Source: Microbulbifer aggregans (lineage in GTDB: Bacteria; Pseudomonadota; Gammaproteobacteria; Pseudomonadales; Cellvibrionaceae). Taken from it: a stretch of 64,000 bases of DNA. Positions 1 through 8,439 of this stretch are shown piece after piece (the first letter of the stretch is position 1; the number at the start of each line of letters is the position of its first letter). A program made the translations under genes and the position numbers. A model generated the notes under the pieces. That model was not told the origin of the DNA and did no database searches. It worked only from the letters and a program-made list of their open reading frames with translations. The stretch spans positions 496,001 to 560,000 of the forward strand of contig NZ_CP014143.1 of assembly GCF_001750105.1 (NCBI RefSeq). The letters are read 5' to 3'.

Positions 1-391
1 GGGTTGCAACCAGAATATCGGCACCGCCGCGAAGGCGTTGCATCTGCGGGTTGATCTTCACTCCACCGAACACCACCGAGTGGCGCAGCGGCAGGTACTT
101 GCTGTAAAGCTGCACATTGTCAAAGACCTGTGCCGCCAGCTCACGGGTTGGAGTCAGCACCAGCGCGCGCACCTGGTTATTCCGCGCCGGGGCACCCTGG
201 GCCAGTCGGTGCAGCAGCGGCAGGGTAAAACCGGCGGTCTTGCCGGTACCCGTCTGGGCCGCGGCCATAATATCTCCGCCGCGCATCACGGCCGGAATCG
301 CCTGTGCCTGAATGGGGGTAGGTTTTTCGTAGCCCTGCTCGGCCACAGCCCGGGCAAGCTCAGCAGCCAGCCCCAGATTTTCGAATAGCAT
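1..391 (-). CDS. rhlE: DEAD-box RNA helicase, RhlE type (N-terminal part, cut by window edge)
   Basis: ATP-dependent RNA helicase of the RhlE group; it remodels RNA in the cytoplasm during ribosome assembly or RNA decay. Only the first 130 or so residues lie in the window. Translating the minus strand from the ATG at 391 gives [16 protein letters not shown], then the Q motif ([10 protein letters not shown]), Walker A (AAQTGTGKT), motif Ia (PTRELAAQV) and the GG segment (VVFGGV), all in family order. A GAGG Shine-Dalgarno sequence stands 6 bases before the ATG. The lack of an N-terminal extension and the FENLGL opening favour RhlE over SrmB or CsdA, but the C-terminal tail that would separate the subfamilies is outside the window. 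Confidence 0.9.
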   Translation of the reverse strand, partial: MLFENLGLAAELARAVAEQGYEKPTPIQAQAIPAVMRGGDIMAAAQTGTGKTAGFTLPLLHRLAQGAPARNNQVRALVLTPTRELAAQVFDNVQLYSKYLPLRHSVVFGGVKINPQMQRLRGGADILVAT

Positions 392-632
392 AAGTTTCCT
401 CGGGCCACATTTGCCTGCAGCCAAAGCGTCCCGCCCAGAGGCGGAGAGAGAATGAATCAGAGAATCCGGGCACTACTGCCCGCTCTGCCGTCAAATCACG
501 GCCATACCGAGGCCGAATCGGTGCGGCATTCAGTAGGTGTTTCCGGGGAGACTTCGGAGAGTGTTCCAGGGAGGGTACCGCTGGGTCACAGCGGACTACA
601 GATGACGCAGCTGACCAGTGGCCAGCGCGGGC
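392..632 (-). other. Long untranslated leader of rhlE with small hairpins
   Basis: The stretch between rhlE and the acetyltransferase (392-859) holds no convincing gene. A 119-codon open frame on the plus strand at 452-811 has no Shine-Dalgarno sequence and unnatural composition, so I rejected it. The part that would be the rhlE leader contains two perfect small hairpins: 6-bp arms CCGCTG/CAGCGG at 578-594 and 5-bp arms GGGCA/TGCCC at 468-481. Long leaders are known for cold-inducible DEAD-box helicase genes such as csdA, so a regulatory leader is possible. Confidence 0.35.
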
Positions 633-660
633 ACTATATCACAGCCGCACCTACTGCAAA
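633..660 (-). promoter_or_regulatory. Candidate sigma-70 promoter for rhlE
   Basis: Read on the minus strand, TTTGCA (655-660) and TATAGT (633-638) are separated by 16 bases. The -10 matches consensus at 5 of 6 positions and the -35 at 4 of 6. Initiation near 625 would leave an untranslated leader of about 230 bases before the rhlE ATG. This is sequence matching only. Confidence 0.4.
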
Positions 661-859
661 GTTTTATTTTTTCTTTGGCACCCAATACTTAGAACCGCAC
701 TTTCATAGATGCACGCTGGTTAGCAGCTTCAGGCCTTGGAGAGCAATCCCATACAGCTTAGCGTTTAGTCGAGACCGCAGCGCGGTCGGGGCAGTGAGAC
801 AACTGGTTTAATGCAACTGACGGAAAAAATTGCCACAACAAGGCGGGGAGGTAGATCTT

Positions 860-1450
860 ATGTCTACCCAATATTTTTGTGAAAACTATGAGCCGGAAAC
901 GGTCACTCTGCAGGACGGCCGCCAAGTGCAGATTCGCGCAGTGTGCAAGACCGACGGCCAGCTGGAAAAACAGTTGTTCGAAGGTCTCTCACCCGAATCG
1001 CGCCGCGATCGTTTTCTAGGTGGCAGCCATAAAGTCAGCGAAAAGCTGTTATCGCTGCTCACAGAAAATGACCACAACACTCATGAGGCACTAATTGCCG
1101 TCGCCGATGTTGACACGGATCCAAAAGCGGTTGGCGTAGCACACTATGCCTGTGACCCGGGCGGACATTCATGCGAATGCGCCGTGGTGGTTGCCGACGA
1201 GTGGCAACACCAAGGGCTTGGCTCGGTATTACTGAAGCGCCTGACGGAGATTGCCGAGGATCACGGCCTCGATGAAATCTATTCCATCGATTCCGCCGAG
1301 AACCATGGACAGGAACACCTGGCCAAATCCCAGGGGTTCCAGTGCACGGCTGACCCACGAGACTACACACTACTGACCTACAGCAAGTACCTGCATCCAA
1401 ACTACCTGGCTAGCAAACAGGCTGCAAAAGTAGCGTCCTGGACTCAATGA
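860..1450 (+). CDS. GNAT family N-acetyltransferase
   Basis: Predicted cytoplasmic acetyl-CoA-dependent N-acetyltransferase of 196 residues; the substrate is unknown. The acetyl-CoA-binding motif A is visible at about residues 111-130 (VVVADEWQHQGLGSVLLKRL), preceded by a strand with a small acidic and cysteine-containing stretch. The segment LSPESRRDRFL near residue 50 resembles the region before the GNAT domain of Pat-type protein acetyltransferases, so protein lysine acetylation is a guess. The start at 860 is preferred over an in-frame ATG at 830 because GGGGAGG lies 8 bases before it. The gene stands alone, divergent from rhlE and convergent with the S9 peptidase; the two stops are 29 bases apart. 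Confidence 0.8.
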   Translation: MSTQYFCENYEPETVTLQDGRQVQIRAVCKTDGQLEKQLFEGLSPESRRDRFLGGSHKVSEKLLSLLTENDHNTHEALIAVADVDTDPKAVGVAHYACDPGGHSCECAVVVADEWQHQGLGSVLLKRLTEIAEDHGLDEIYSIDSAENHGQEHLAKSQGFQCTADPRDYTLLTYSKYLHPNYLASKQAAKVASWTQ

Positions 1451-1479
1451 CGGAGGGCACACGGTGCCCGGGGTGCGGA

Positions 1480-4350
1480 TTAAGCGTCCTCCCCGGGCTC
1501 AACAACCTCAAATGTCTGCCGCATCAGTTCCCTTCCCTCTATATCGAAGAATTCGAGCGTCCAAGTGCCGGGCACCATTTCGTAGTCGAAGTCAAAACTG
1601 TACGTCATGGAACTATCCTTACCGAGTGTCGGCAGTAGGATGTCGTGTTCCTCCGTCACCCTGCGACCGGACGGCAACACCTGCTCGGGATGGGTCCACT
1701 TCAAACGAATGACGGCGTGTGTCTTATCGGCCTCCCCTGTCATCGCGTAACGCGTACCAAACTTCAGGCCTTTCCGCAGTGGAACCTGTAGGGTCTCCTC
1801 CCGAATGGTGTAAGGGTAGCTATCCCCCTCAGCCAGGCCGGTCTGGGTCTTAGCCAGGGTCGCTGCTTGGTCATACCCGCCCCCAAACTTGAAAAATGCA
1901 CGAATCTTCTCCAGCTGTTCTCCAGTGAAATCCACCCTGTCGAGGACTTCGGCCAGAACAACCGACTGTTTATCCCAATTGAGCTGGCCCACCTGTTTCA
2001 GGCGCTCGCCCTTCAGGCCCTGGTCCTCGAAGTCAACGTTCTGAAATAGCTTTTCAATGCACGCACCCAGATCTTGTTCGGTACCTATTCCCAGGCACTG
2101 GTGCCTCGCTACACCAATATAGGCAAAGTAGGCACCCTCTCCCTCAGCCCGGCGGTACAGGTCGTAAATGTCTGAAGCTTCCACTGCCGGGCCAGATCCC
2201 TGAGCAGACAACTCGGCCAGCATATAGGTCGCGCCGCCGGCACCTTGTCGGGAAGCCGACTCGTACCAGCGTATTGCGGCCTCCGTTTGCTTTGGATTAC
2301 TGGTGTTGAGGAAGTGATCCCCCAGCCGCGTTTGAGCGCTGGCATTGCCCATTCGTGCCGCGCGCTCCAGGTATGTCAACGCACGACTTTCGTCTGCCGC
2401 TACTCCGGTGCCATTCCGGTAACTCTCACTGAGATACAGAAGGTCTTCGGAAATAGCTTCGTCGTTATCCGGAAACGGCAAAGACAACACACGCCGGATA
2501 AAGTCGTCAACATAGGCCGCCTGGTGGTACTCACCACCCCAGTTCGTATGTCCATGCCCAACGCCCTTATAAGCCACAAACTCAACTTGTTTGCCTAATT
2601 TCTCCATGACGTAATGCATGCGATTGGCCTGTTCGAAGCCAGATATCTGGTCCTTCTTTCCCGCGACGATCAGGGCCGGGGCCTTGACCGCACCTGCAAG
2701 CCGGAATGGGGAAAACTGCTTCAGCGATTCGCCCTCTTCACCGACGGTCCTACGAACACGCTGGCGGTAGTCTTCGTGAACTTTGTAATTACTGGCATTG
2801 AACAGCAGTGGCAGGTCGTAGACACCATACATTGAGATAACACAGTCGACCTGCTCCGGGCGCTGGATGGCCAGCATCATTGACGAGTAGCCACCATAGC
2901 TGCTGCCAATGGTACAGATATGATCGAAGCCATACGTAGCCATGGCTGCGTCTATCGCGGACCCGATATCGTCCTCAATCAGCTGACCCCATTGGCCCAC
3001 GGCACTGCGATAGAACTCCTTACCGAAGCCCACCGAGCCGCGAAAATTGACCCTCAATACCGAATAGCCGCGATTGGCATAAAACTGGGTTTCTGGGTCA
3101 AAAAAGGTGTGGTCCCGCACGCCGATAGGGCCACCATGTGGGTACACGAGCAGGACACCGTTACTGCGCTCCGGCACCGTGATCAGAGATTCAATCTCGA
3201 CACCGTCACTCGAACTTGACAGGAGCGGCTCAGAGCGAGTGAGCATGTTCTGGGGAATGTCTTCATTGAGGCCGTAAAGCTTCTCTGCCTTAAGAGTGCT
3301 CCGGTTAAACAGGTAATAGGCGCCCGGGTCGTCCGACGCATAAACCAGTGCGATGTATTTTCCCTGCTCGGCAGTTTCATCCACGATGACAATCTGCTTC
3401 CCGGGGAAAGCCTTCGCAAACTTGCTACTGATTTTTCCAGCCTCGGCACTGATGTATTCATTCACCAGCCGACCATGGTCAACATAGGCGACGGAATTCA
3501 ATGCGCCGGATGCATCAGTCCGCGCTCCTACAAGATCATATCTTTTGTGACGGTAAAGCACCTCACCGAAGCTCCCCGCCGCGAGGTTGAACCGATACAA
3601 CACCACCTTGTCGGAATTGAAATTACTCAATACCGCGAGCGTACCGTCCTCCATATAGCCGACTGGCTTGAAAACATCATCGGGCTGCGCGAGTGAGTGG
3701 ACTCTCTGCCATGACGAATCATCACTGCCAAATTTCCAGATAATTACTTCATCTTCTTCGCGCGTCTTCGCGATCAGGGTCGATACTTGAGGATCCCATA
3801 TGTAGTCAACCACATTCTCAAGGGGCTTCTTGAACAGAGTCGCGCGAGAGAGTGCATTCTGCGCAACCTGGGCCGTTGAGGCGCGGTGAATCCAGACACT
3901 GTCACCGTGTTTTTGGGCGAAAAGCATTTGGTCGTTCACGTCCGGGAGAGCGTCAATCAGTGATCCCTCCGCCCGAATTTCCCGCGAGCGGTACTGTGGC
4001 TTTTCGCCACTGTAATCGATATCGATGAAGCCTCGCTTCCACTCTTCACTGCCCTTGAAGTACACCTCGTAATAAACCGTGGAGGAATCGACCCAGTCGT
4101 ATCGCTGCAATGAGCCCTGGGTTGAATCCAGCTTGAGCATCGGGTAATGCACACCGCTAGCCAGGTCAACCAGAGCAACATGGTGCTTGGGACGAAGGAC
4201 ATGCCCTGCGATCATCCGACCCGAGGGATCGAGCTTGAGTGACAGCACCTCCGGACTGCGAAAAAACAATTCAGCCGGCAGGGTCTTCGCCCAGCCATAA
4301 AGAGAAAAGCTGAAGGTAAAAACCAACAGTGCCAGGCGACATAGTTTCAT
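1480..4350 (-). CDS. Secreted S9-family prolyl oligopeptidase-like hydrolase with Sel1-like repeats and a C-terminal DUF3859-like domain
   Basis: Exported serine peptidase of 956 residues. Residues 1-21 form a signal peptide. Residues about 30-370 have the irregular beta-propeller character of S9 enzymes. Residues 380-625 are the alpha/beta-hydrolase domain with the oxyanion motif (YPHGGP, about 403-408), nucleophile S484 in GSSYGG, likely D567 and H599. An S9 protein would normally end near 630. Here about 200 residues of Sel1/TPR-like helices follow (for example AARMGNASAQTRLGDHFL), then a beta domain at about 855-948 that I recognise as DUF3859-like (GLKFGTRY, VPGTWTLEFFD). Its ATG overlaps the upstream lipoprotein stop (ATGA), so the two are translationally coupled. 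The substrate is unknown; the repeats may mediate protein contacts. Confidence 0.85.
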   Translation of the reverse strand: MKLCRLALLVFTFSFSLYGWAKTLPAELFFRSPEVLSLKLDPSGRMIAGHVLRPKHHVALVDLASGVHYPMLKLDSTQGSLQRYDWVDSSTVYYEVYFKGSEEWKRGFIDIDYSGEKPQYRSREIRAEGSLIDALPDVNDQMLFAQKHGDSVWIHRASTAQVAQNALSRATLFKKPLENVVDYIWDPQVSTLIAKTREEDEVIIWKFGSDDSSWQRVHSLAQPDDVFKPVGYMEDGTLAVLSNFNSDKVVLYRFNLAAGSFGEVLYRHKRYDLVGARTDASGALNSVAYVDHGRLVNEYISAEAGKISSKFAKAFPGKQIVIVDETAEQGKYIALVYASDDPGAYYLFNRSTLKAEKLYGLNEDIPQNMLTRSEPLLSSSSDGVEIESLITVPERSNGVLLVYPHGGPIGVRDHTFFDPETQFYANRGYSVLRVNFRGSVGFGKEFYRSAVGQWGQLIEDDIGSAIDAAMATYGFDHICTIGSSYGGYSSMMLAIQRPEQVDCVISMYGVYDLPLLFNASNYKVHEDYRQRVRRTVGEEGESLKQFSPFRLAGAVKAPALIVAGKKDQISGFEQANRMHYVMEKLGKQVEFVAYKGVGHGHTNWGGEYHQAAYVDDFIRRVLSLPFPDNDEAISEDLLYLSESYRNGTGVAADESRALTYLERAARMGNASAQTRLGDHFLNTSNPKQTEAAIRWYESASRQGAGGATYMLAELSAQGSGPAVEASDIYDLYRRAEGEGAYFAYIGVARHQCLGIGTEQDLGACIEKLFQNVDFEDQGLKGERLKQVGQLNWDKQSVVLAEVLDRVDFTGEQLEKIRAFFKFGGGYDQAATLAKTQTGLAEGDSYPYTIREETLQVPLRKGLKFGTRYAMTGEADKTHAVIRLKWTHPEQVLPSGRRVTEEHDILLPTLGKDSSMTYSFDFDYEMVPGTWTLEFFDIEGRELMRQTFEVVEPGEDA

Positions 4351-4901
4351 TCCCCTGCCCCCCGCTCCAAGCTGCGGACATAGAGAAAGAAATCATCCTC
4401 TCCCGGCCCCGCGTACCTTACTTCCTCGCTATCAATGAGGTGCGGAAAGTTGGACTCCAGAAACTCCAGGGCTTCGGAGGAGCGGTTCTCCAGTTCGATC
4501 CTGGCGGTCATATTGCGAAGCCGGTTCTGGACATTCAGATGCCCCACGTAGCTCACAACCCCGGGTGTGACTTCAAAGCGCCAGTTTTCGTCGTCCAGCT
4601 TGAATGCATAGAGAAAGTTCAGGTGTACACTAATAATCCGGTACTTGCCTGCGGGCACCCTGGCCAAGATAAAGTTTGTTCCATGCTGCAGATCGTCGCG
4701 GTTCAGTGAGAGGTATTTTCTCCCACCCAGCTTGATCTGATCGAGGTTGAAGTTGGTGTCCACCGCAATGAGGAGATACCCCGCCTCGGCCTCGAGCACA
4801 TCAAGCTGGCCCTCATCGATCGACTCAACAGGGCTCAAACAGCCCTGTAACAAAAGTGTTGCCAGCAACAGCACAATCGCGCCCGCAGCCCTGTGAACCA
4901 T
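4347..4901 (-). CDS. Predicted lipoprotein coupled to the S9 peptidase
   Basis: I do not recognise the family. The 184-residue product has a lipoprotein signal peptide with lipobox LLLQGC, so the mature protein starts at Cys21 and should be membrane-anchored. The rest is predicted beta-rich, with a segment LARVPAGKYRIISVHL like the PAGKY strand of carboxypeptidase-regulatory-type beta-sandwich domains. A strong Shine-Dalgarno sequence (AAGGAGAGGAG) precedes the ATG. Its stop overlaps the start of the downstream S9 peptidase by four bases, which suggests that the two act together in the envelope. Confidence 0.7.
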   Translation of the reverse strand: MVHRAAGAIVLLLATLLLQGCLSPVESIDEGQLDVLEAEAGYLLIAVDTNFNLDQIKLGGRKYLSLNRDDLQHGTNFILARVPAGKYRIISVHLNFLYAFKLDDENWRFEVTPGVVSYVGHLNVQNRLRNMTARIELENRSSEALEFLESNFPHLIDSEEVRYAGPGEDDFFLYVRSLERGAGE

Positions 4902-4985
4902 TCTCCTCTCCTTGTTGCCTTATTCTTTTTTCTCTCTGGGGCTTTCCGCTCTGCGCATACACCCGACAGGCGCCATCACGCCTGC

Positions 4986-5010
4986 ATAAAAAAACCCGCA
5001 TAGCGGGTTT
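4986..5010 (-). terminator. Rho-independent terminator after parE
   Basis: A perfect stem AAACCCGC/GCGGGTTT with a 3-base loop (4992-5010) is followed on the minus strand by a run of seven T. It lies 16 bases beyond the parE stop codon and ends the nudF-to-parE transcription unit. Confidence 0.85.
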
Positions 5011-5026
5011 AAAAAATCGAAGACTG

Positions 5027-6913
5027 CTAGCCGACTTCAGCCAGATTGCCCTTGCTCTCGAGCCACTGCTTCCGGTCCCCGGCACGCTTCTTCGCCAGCA
5101 GCATGTCCATGATCTGGTTACTGTCATCCCCTGCGTCGATATAAAGCTGGACGAGGCGGCGGGTATCCGGGTCCATGGTGGTTTCGCGCAGCTGTAGCGG
5201 ATTCATTTCACCCAGCCCCTTAAAGCGGGTGACCTGTACTTTGCCTTTCTTCTTTTCCGCGGTGATGCGGTCGAGGATGCCCTGTTTTTCCGCTTCATCG
5301 AGCGCGTAGTAAACGTCCTTGCCGATATCGATGCGGAACAGTGGCGGCATGGCCACATAGACATGGCCATTGGTGACCAGGGCGCGGAAGTGACGCAGGA
5401 ATAATGCGCACAGCAAGGTGGCGATATGCAGACCGTCGGAGTCGGCATCGGCGAGGATGCAGATCTTGTTGTAGCGCAGTCCTTCTAGATCATCGCTGGC
5501 TGGGTCCACCCCCAGCGCCACGGCGATGTCGTGCACTTCCTGATTGGAGAATATCTCACCGGAGTCCACTTCCCAGGTATTCAGGATCTTGCCCCGCAGG
5601 GGCATGATGGCCTGGAAGTCGCGGTCGCGAGCCTGCTTGGCGGAACCACCGGCCGAGTCGCCCTCGACCAGGAACAGTTCCGAGCGGCTGGCGTCGCCAC
5701 TGGCGCAGTCTGCCAGCTTGCCCGGCAGCGCCGGCCCCTGGGTGACCTTTTTACGGGCGACTTTCTTGGCGGAGCGCAGGCGCTTCTGGGCGTTGCTGAT
5801 ACAGAGCTCGGCGAGCTTGTCGCCCTCTTCCGTGTGCTGATTCAGCCACAGGCTGAAAGCATCCTTGGCCACGCCAGAAATAAACGCCGTCGCCTCGCGG
5901 GAGGAGAGCCGCTCCTTGGTCTGGCCGGAAAACTGCGGATCCGCGAGCTTGGCCGAGAGCACATAGGAGCACTGTGCCCAGATGTCCTCGGGGCCGAGTT
6001 TGACGCCGCGGGGCATCAGGTTACGGATTTCACAGTACTCGCGCATGGCCTCCAGCAGGCCCGTGCGCAGGCCGTTCACATGAGTGCCGCCCTGGGCGGT
6101 GGGAATCAGGTTTACGTACGACTCCGCCGTGACCTCACCGCCTTCTGACAGCCATTGCACCGCCCAGTCGGCGGCCTCGGTGGAGGCAGAGAAGCTGCCC
6201 ACGAACGGCTCGGCGGGGAGCACTTCCCAGCCCTGATTGGCGGCAGCCAGGTAATCTTTCAGGCCGTCTTCGTAGTACCACTCGTCGGACTCACCATCCT
6301 GCTCGTTGATGAATACCACAGTCAGACCCGGACACAGTACGGCCTTGGCCCGCAGCAGGTGACGCAGGTGGCGCACGGCGAACTTGGGGGTATCGAAGTA
6401 CTGCGGATCGGGCATGAAACGCAGACTGGTACCGGTGGTGCGCTTGCCACAGGTGCCAATTACCTCCAGGTCGGAGGCCTTGTTGCCGTTCTGGAAGCCC
6501 ATCCGGTAGACCTGGCCATCACGCTGAATGGTGATTTCCAGCACTTTGGACAGTGCGTTTACCACGGAAACCCCGACGCCGTGCAGGCCGCCGGAAAACT
6601 GGTAGTTCTTGTTAGAGAACTTACCGCCAGCATGCAGCGTGGACAGGATTACCTCGACACCAGGGCGCCCCTGCTCCGGGTGAATATCCACCGGCATACC
6701 GCGCCCGTCATCGCTGACGGAGAGGGAGTGATCCTTGTGCAGCACCACCTCGATCTTCTTGGCGTGGCCGGCCAGCGCCTCGTCCACGCTGTTGTCGATG
6801 ACCTCCTGTGCCAGGTGGTTGGGACGGGTGGTATCGGTATACATGCCCGGGCGCTTGCGCACCGGATCCAATCCCGTGAGGACTTCAATATCTTCGGCAG
6901 AGTAATTGGCCAT
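5027..6913 (-). CDS. parE: DNA topoisomerase IV subunit B
   Basis: ATPase subunit of topoisomerase IV, which decatenates daughter chromosomes together with ParC. The 628 residues match the usual length. The GHKL ATP-binding motifs are clear: EVIDNSVDEAL, DDGRGMP near residue 70 and GGLHGVGVSVVNAL near residue 110. The TOPRIM domain shows LFLVEGDSAGGSAKQ and the metal-binding DADSDGLHI. The absence of the long GyrB-type C-terminal insertion and the location next to yqiA indicate ParE rather than GyrB. The gene is last in a minus-strand operon, 12 bases after yqiA. parC is not in the window. Confidence 0.97.
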   Translation of the reverse strand: MANYSAEDIEVLTGLDPVRKRPGMYTDTTRPNHLAQEVIDNSVDEALAGHAKKIEVVLHKDHSLSVSDDGRGMPVDIHPEQGRPGVEVILSTLHAGGKFSNKNYQFSGGLHGVGVSVVNALSKVLEITIQRDGQVYRMGFQNGNKASDLEVIGTCGKRTTGTSLRFMPDPQYFDTPKFAVRHLRHLLRAKAVLCPGLTVVFINEQDGESDEWYYEDGLKDYLAAANQGWEVLPAEPFVGSFSASTEAADWAVQWLSEGGEVTAESYVNLIPTAQGGTHVNGLRTGLLEAMREYCEIRNLMPRGVKLGPEDIWAQCSYVLSAKLADPQFSGQTKERLSSREATAFISGVAKDAFSLWLNQHTEEGDKLAELCISNAQKRLRSAKKVARKKVTQGPALPGKLADCASGDASRSELFLVEGDSAGGSAKQARDRDFQAIMPLRGKILNTWEVDSGEIFSNQEVHDIAVALGVDPASDDLEGLRYNKICILADADSDGLHIATLLCALFLRHFRALVTNGHVYVAMPPLFRIDIGKDVYYALDEAEKQGILDRITAEKKKGKVQVTRFKGLGEMNPLQLRETTMDPDTRRLVQLYIDAGDDSNQIMDMLLAKKRAGDRKQWLESKGNLAEVG

Positions 6914-6925
6914 ATTTTTATTTGT

Positions 6926-7549
6926 TTACTGCTGGTTGAATAAAAAATCGATGATGGCTTGGTGGTAGCGCTCAAACCGCTGGAAGCTGTGATCGCCTCC
7001 CTCTTCGATAGTCTGATGCTGGTTCCGGTAAAAGGCTTCGGCCTCGCGGCTGTCCAGTGTCTCGTCGCCGCGCTGGGCGAGCAGCCAGTAGCGCCCGTTG
7101 AGCGGCCCGGCAATCTCGCCCTCCAGTTGGCGCATGGTATCAACGTCGGACTGGGTAAGGCGATACTCGCGATCCTCGCCACTGTAAGGATGCAGGGTCT
7201 GACCGAGATAGGCCGGCATAAAACGCGCCGGGTGCACGGCCGGATTCACCACCACCGCCGGCAACCGGTAGCGCTCACCAAGGACCGTGGCCATAAAGCC
7301 CCCCATGGAGCTGCCCACTAACCCGATCTGCGGTGCCGCGGGTTGTTCGAGGTAGCGATCCAGTAAATCCGCCAACAAGTCGATGGTCGCGCCCGGATGA
7401 GGCGACAGATGCGGGGCGCAGAAGGTGATCTCAGGATGGGCTTCCGCCAGCCAGGCATGCATCTGCTGACACTTGAAGGACTGCGGGGATGAGAGGAAAC
7501 CGTGCAGATAGACCAGTATCGGCCGCTGCTTGTGTTGTGATTCAGACAT
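6926..7549 (-). CDS. yqiA: YqiA-like alpha/beta-hydrolase (esterase)
   Basis: Small cytoplasmic esterase of 207 residues; the E. coli homologue has esterase activity on acyl-CoA-like and p-nitrophenyl substrates, but its cellular role is unclear. The N-terminal strand with oxyanion motif (VYLHGFLSSP), the nucleophile elbow GSSMGG near residue 80 and a late His (GGDHSFQRFERY) are all visible. The gene is immediately upstream of parE, the same pairing as in E. coli, and downstream of a lipoprotein gene that interrupts the usual cpdA-yqiA junction. Confidence 0.93.
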   Translation of the reverse strand: MSESQHKQRPILVYLHGFLSSPQSFKCQQMHAWLAEAHPEITFCAPHLSPHPGATIDLLADLLDRYLEQPAAPQIGLVGSSMGGFMATVLGERYRLPAVVVNPAVHPARFMPAYLGQTLHPYSGEDREYRLTQSDVDTMRQLEGEIAGPLNGRYWLLAQRGDETLDSREAEAFYRNQHQTIEEGGDHSFQRFERYHQAIIDFLFNQQ

Positions 7550-7604
7550 GGCCGGGGATTATATCCCGCATCACGCGAGAACAAACCCCGACTCTTCAAG
7601 TGGA

Positions 7605-8321
7605 TCAGCGCAGGCTGCGATCGAGACTTTCGAAAATGCTGCGCATATCCATGCGCATATCCGCCCAGAACGCGGGCGGGGAAAAACGCTGGAGTGAACT
7701 GCCACCGGGCCCGGCAAAGTTCTCACCAAACTCGCGGCGATCGCGGAACTCCAACACCACGTTGCCGCGACTGTCGTAGAGGGTCCCCGACAGAGTGCCG
7801 TAGGCAACACTTTCGGTGAATACCTGCCGCAAACGTGTCGTCTGCTCCAGTGGTGCGGGCAGCAGGAAGTCGTCCAGCGCGAGGCGCAACGTATAGTCTG
7901 CCGTGCGCGCGTCGGGGGTCAGGCGACCGCCCCGGCGGCCGAGGAAGCGCTCGGCAAAGGCCTCTTCCACGATGCCCTGGAGCCGCGCACGGTCACTGGC
8001 ATCAAGTTCACGGTTGCGCCACCCCAGGGGCTGAATTGAGCCGGGGGACTGCCGGCGATAGCGAATTTCCAGAGGCGCTACGTGAACCTTGGCACCGCTC
8101 AGATCGAGGGCAAAAACTGCACTGACCTGGTCCAGACGGCTGGAGCGCGGCTGCAATCCCCCAGTGCGCCCCCCTCCATCACCGATCATCGTAAAGTGGG
8201 CGGACGAGGCGGCCGCGACATCCGGACGGTCCGCTGGAGCAGAGGCACAGCCGCCAAGCAATGCCAGTATCAATACCGCAGCACCAAAGGGCAGCGAAAA
8301 CGTTGGGTACACGACTCTCAT
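7605..8321 (-). CDS. Predicted lipoprotein of unknown function between cpdA and yqiA
   Basis: The 238-residue product opens with a lipoprotein signal peptide (MRVVYPTFSLPFGAAV, lipobox LLGGC). The mature part contains a segment KVHVAPLEIRYRR, helices rich in Arg and Glu, and LRLALDDFLL, which resembles envelope lipoproteins of the DUF3313 type; that assignment is tentative. AAGGA directly abuts the ATG at 8321, so the GTG three codons later, 9 bases from AAGGA, may be the true start. A longer open frame extends to 8450, but that part overlaps cpdA and has no signal peptide in the right place. The gene is extra relative to the E. coli order cpdA-yqiA-parE. Confidence 0.7.
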   Translation of the reverse strand: MRVVYPTFSLPFGAAVLILALLGGCASAPADRPDVAAASSAHFTMIGDGGGRTGGLQPRSSRLDQVSAVFALDLSGAKVHVAPLEIRYRRQSPGSIQPLGWRNRELDASDRARLQGIVEEAFAERFLGRRGGRLTPDARTADYTLRLALDDFLLPAPLEQTTRLRQVFTESVAYGTLSGTLYDSRGNVVLEFRDRREFGENFAGPGGSSLQRFSPPAFWADMRMDMRSIFESLDRSLR

Positions 8322-8439
8322 TCCTTCACTGCAACAACTAGCAGCATTGTAGGGCGGGAAACACCGATCCCCAGATAGGGCGGTCAGGGGTGCATTGCCG
8401 GGGAGAAGAGTAGGAAGGGGGGAAGGTGGCAGAGAGCGA

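Noticed and set aside
452..811. A 119-codon plus-strand frame between rhlE and the acetyltransferase
   Set aside because: It has no ribosome-binding site, no motif, and a composition unlike the neighbouring genes.
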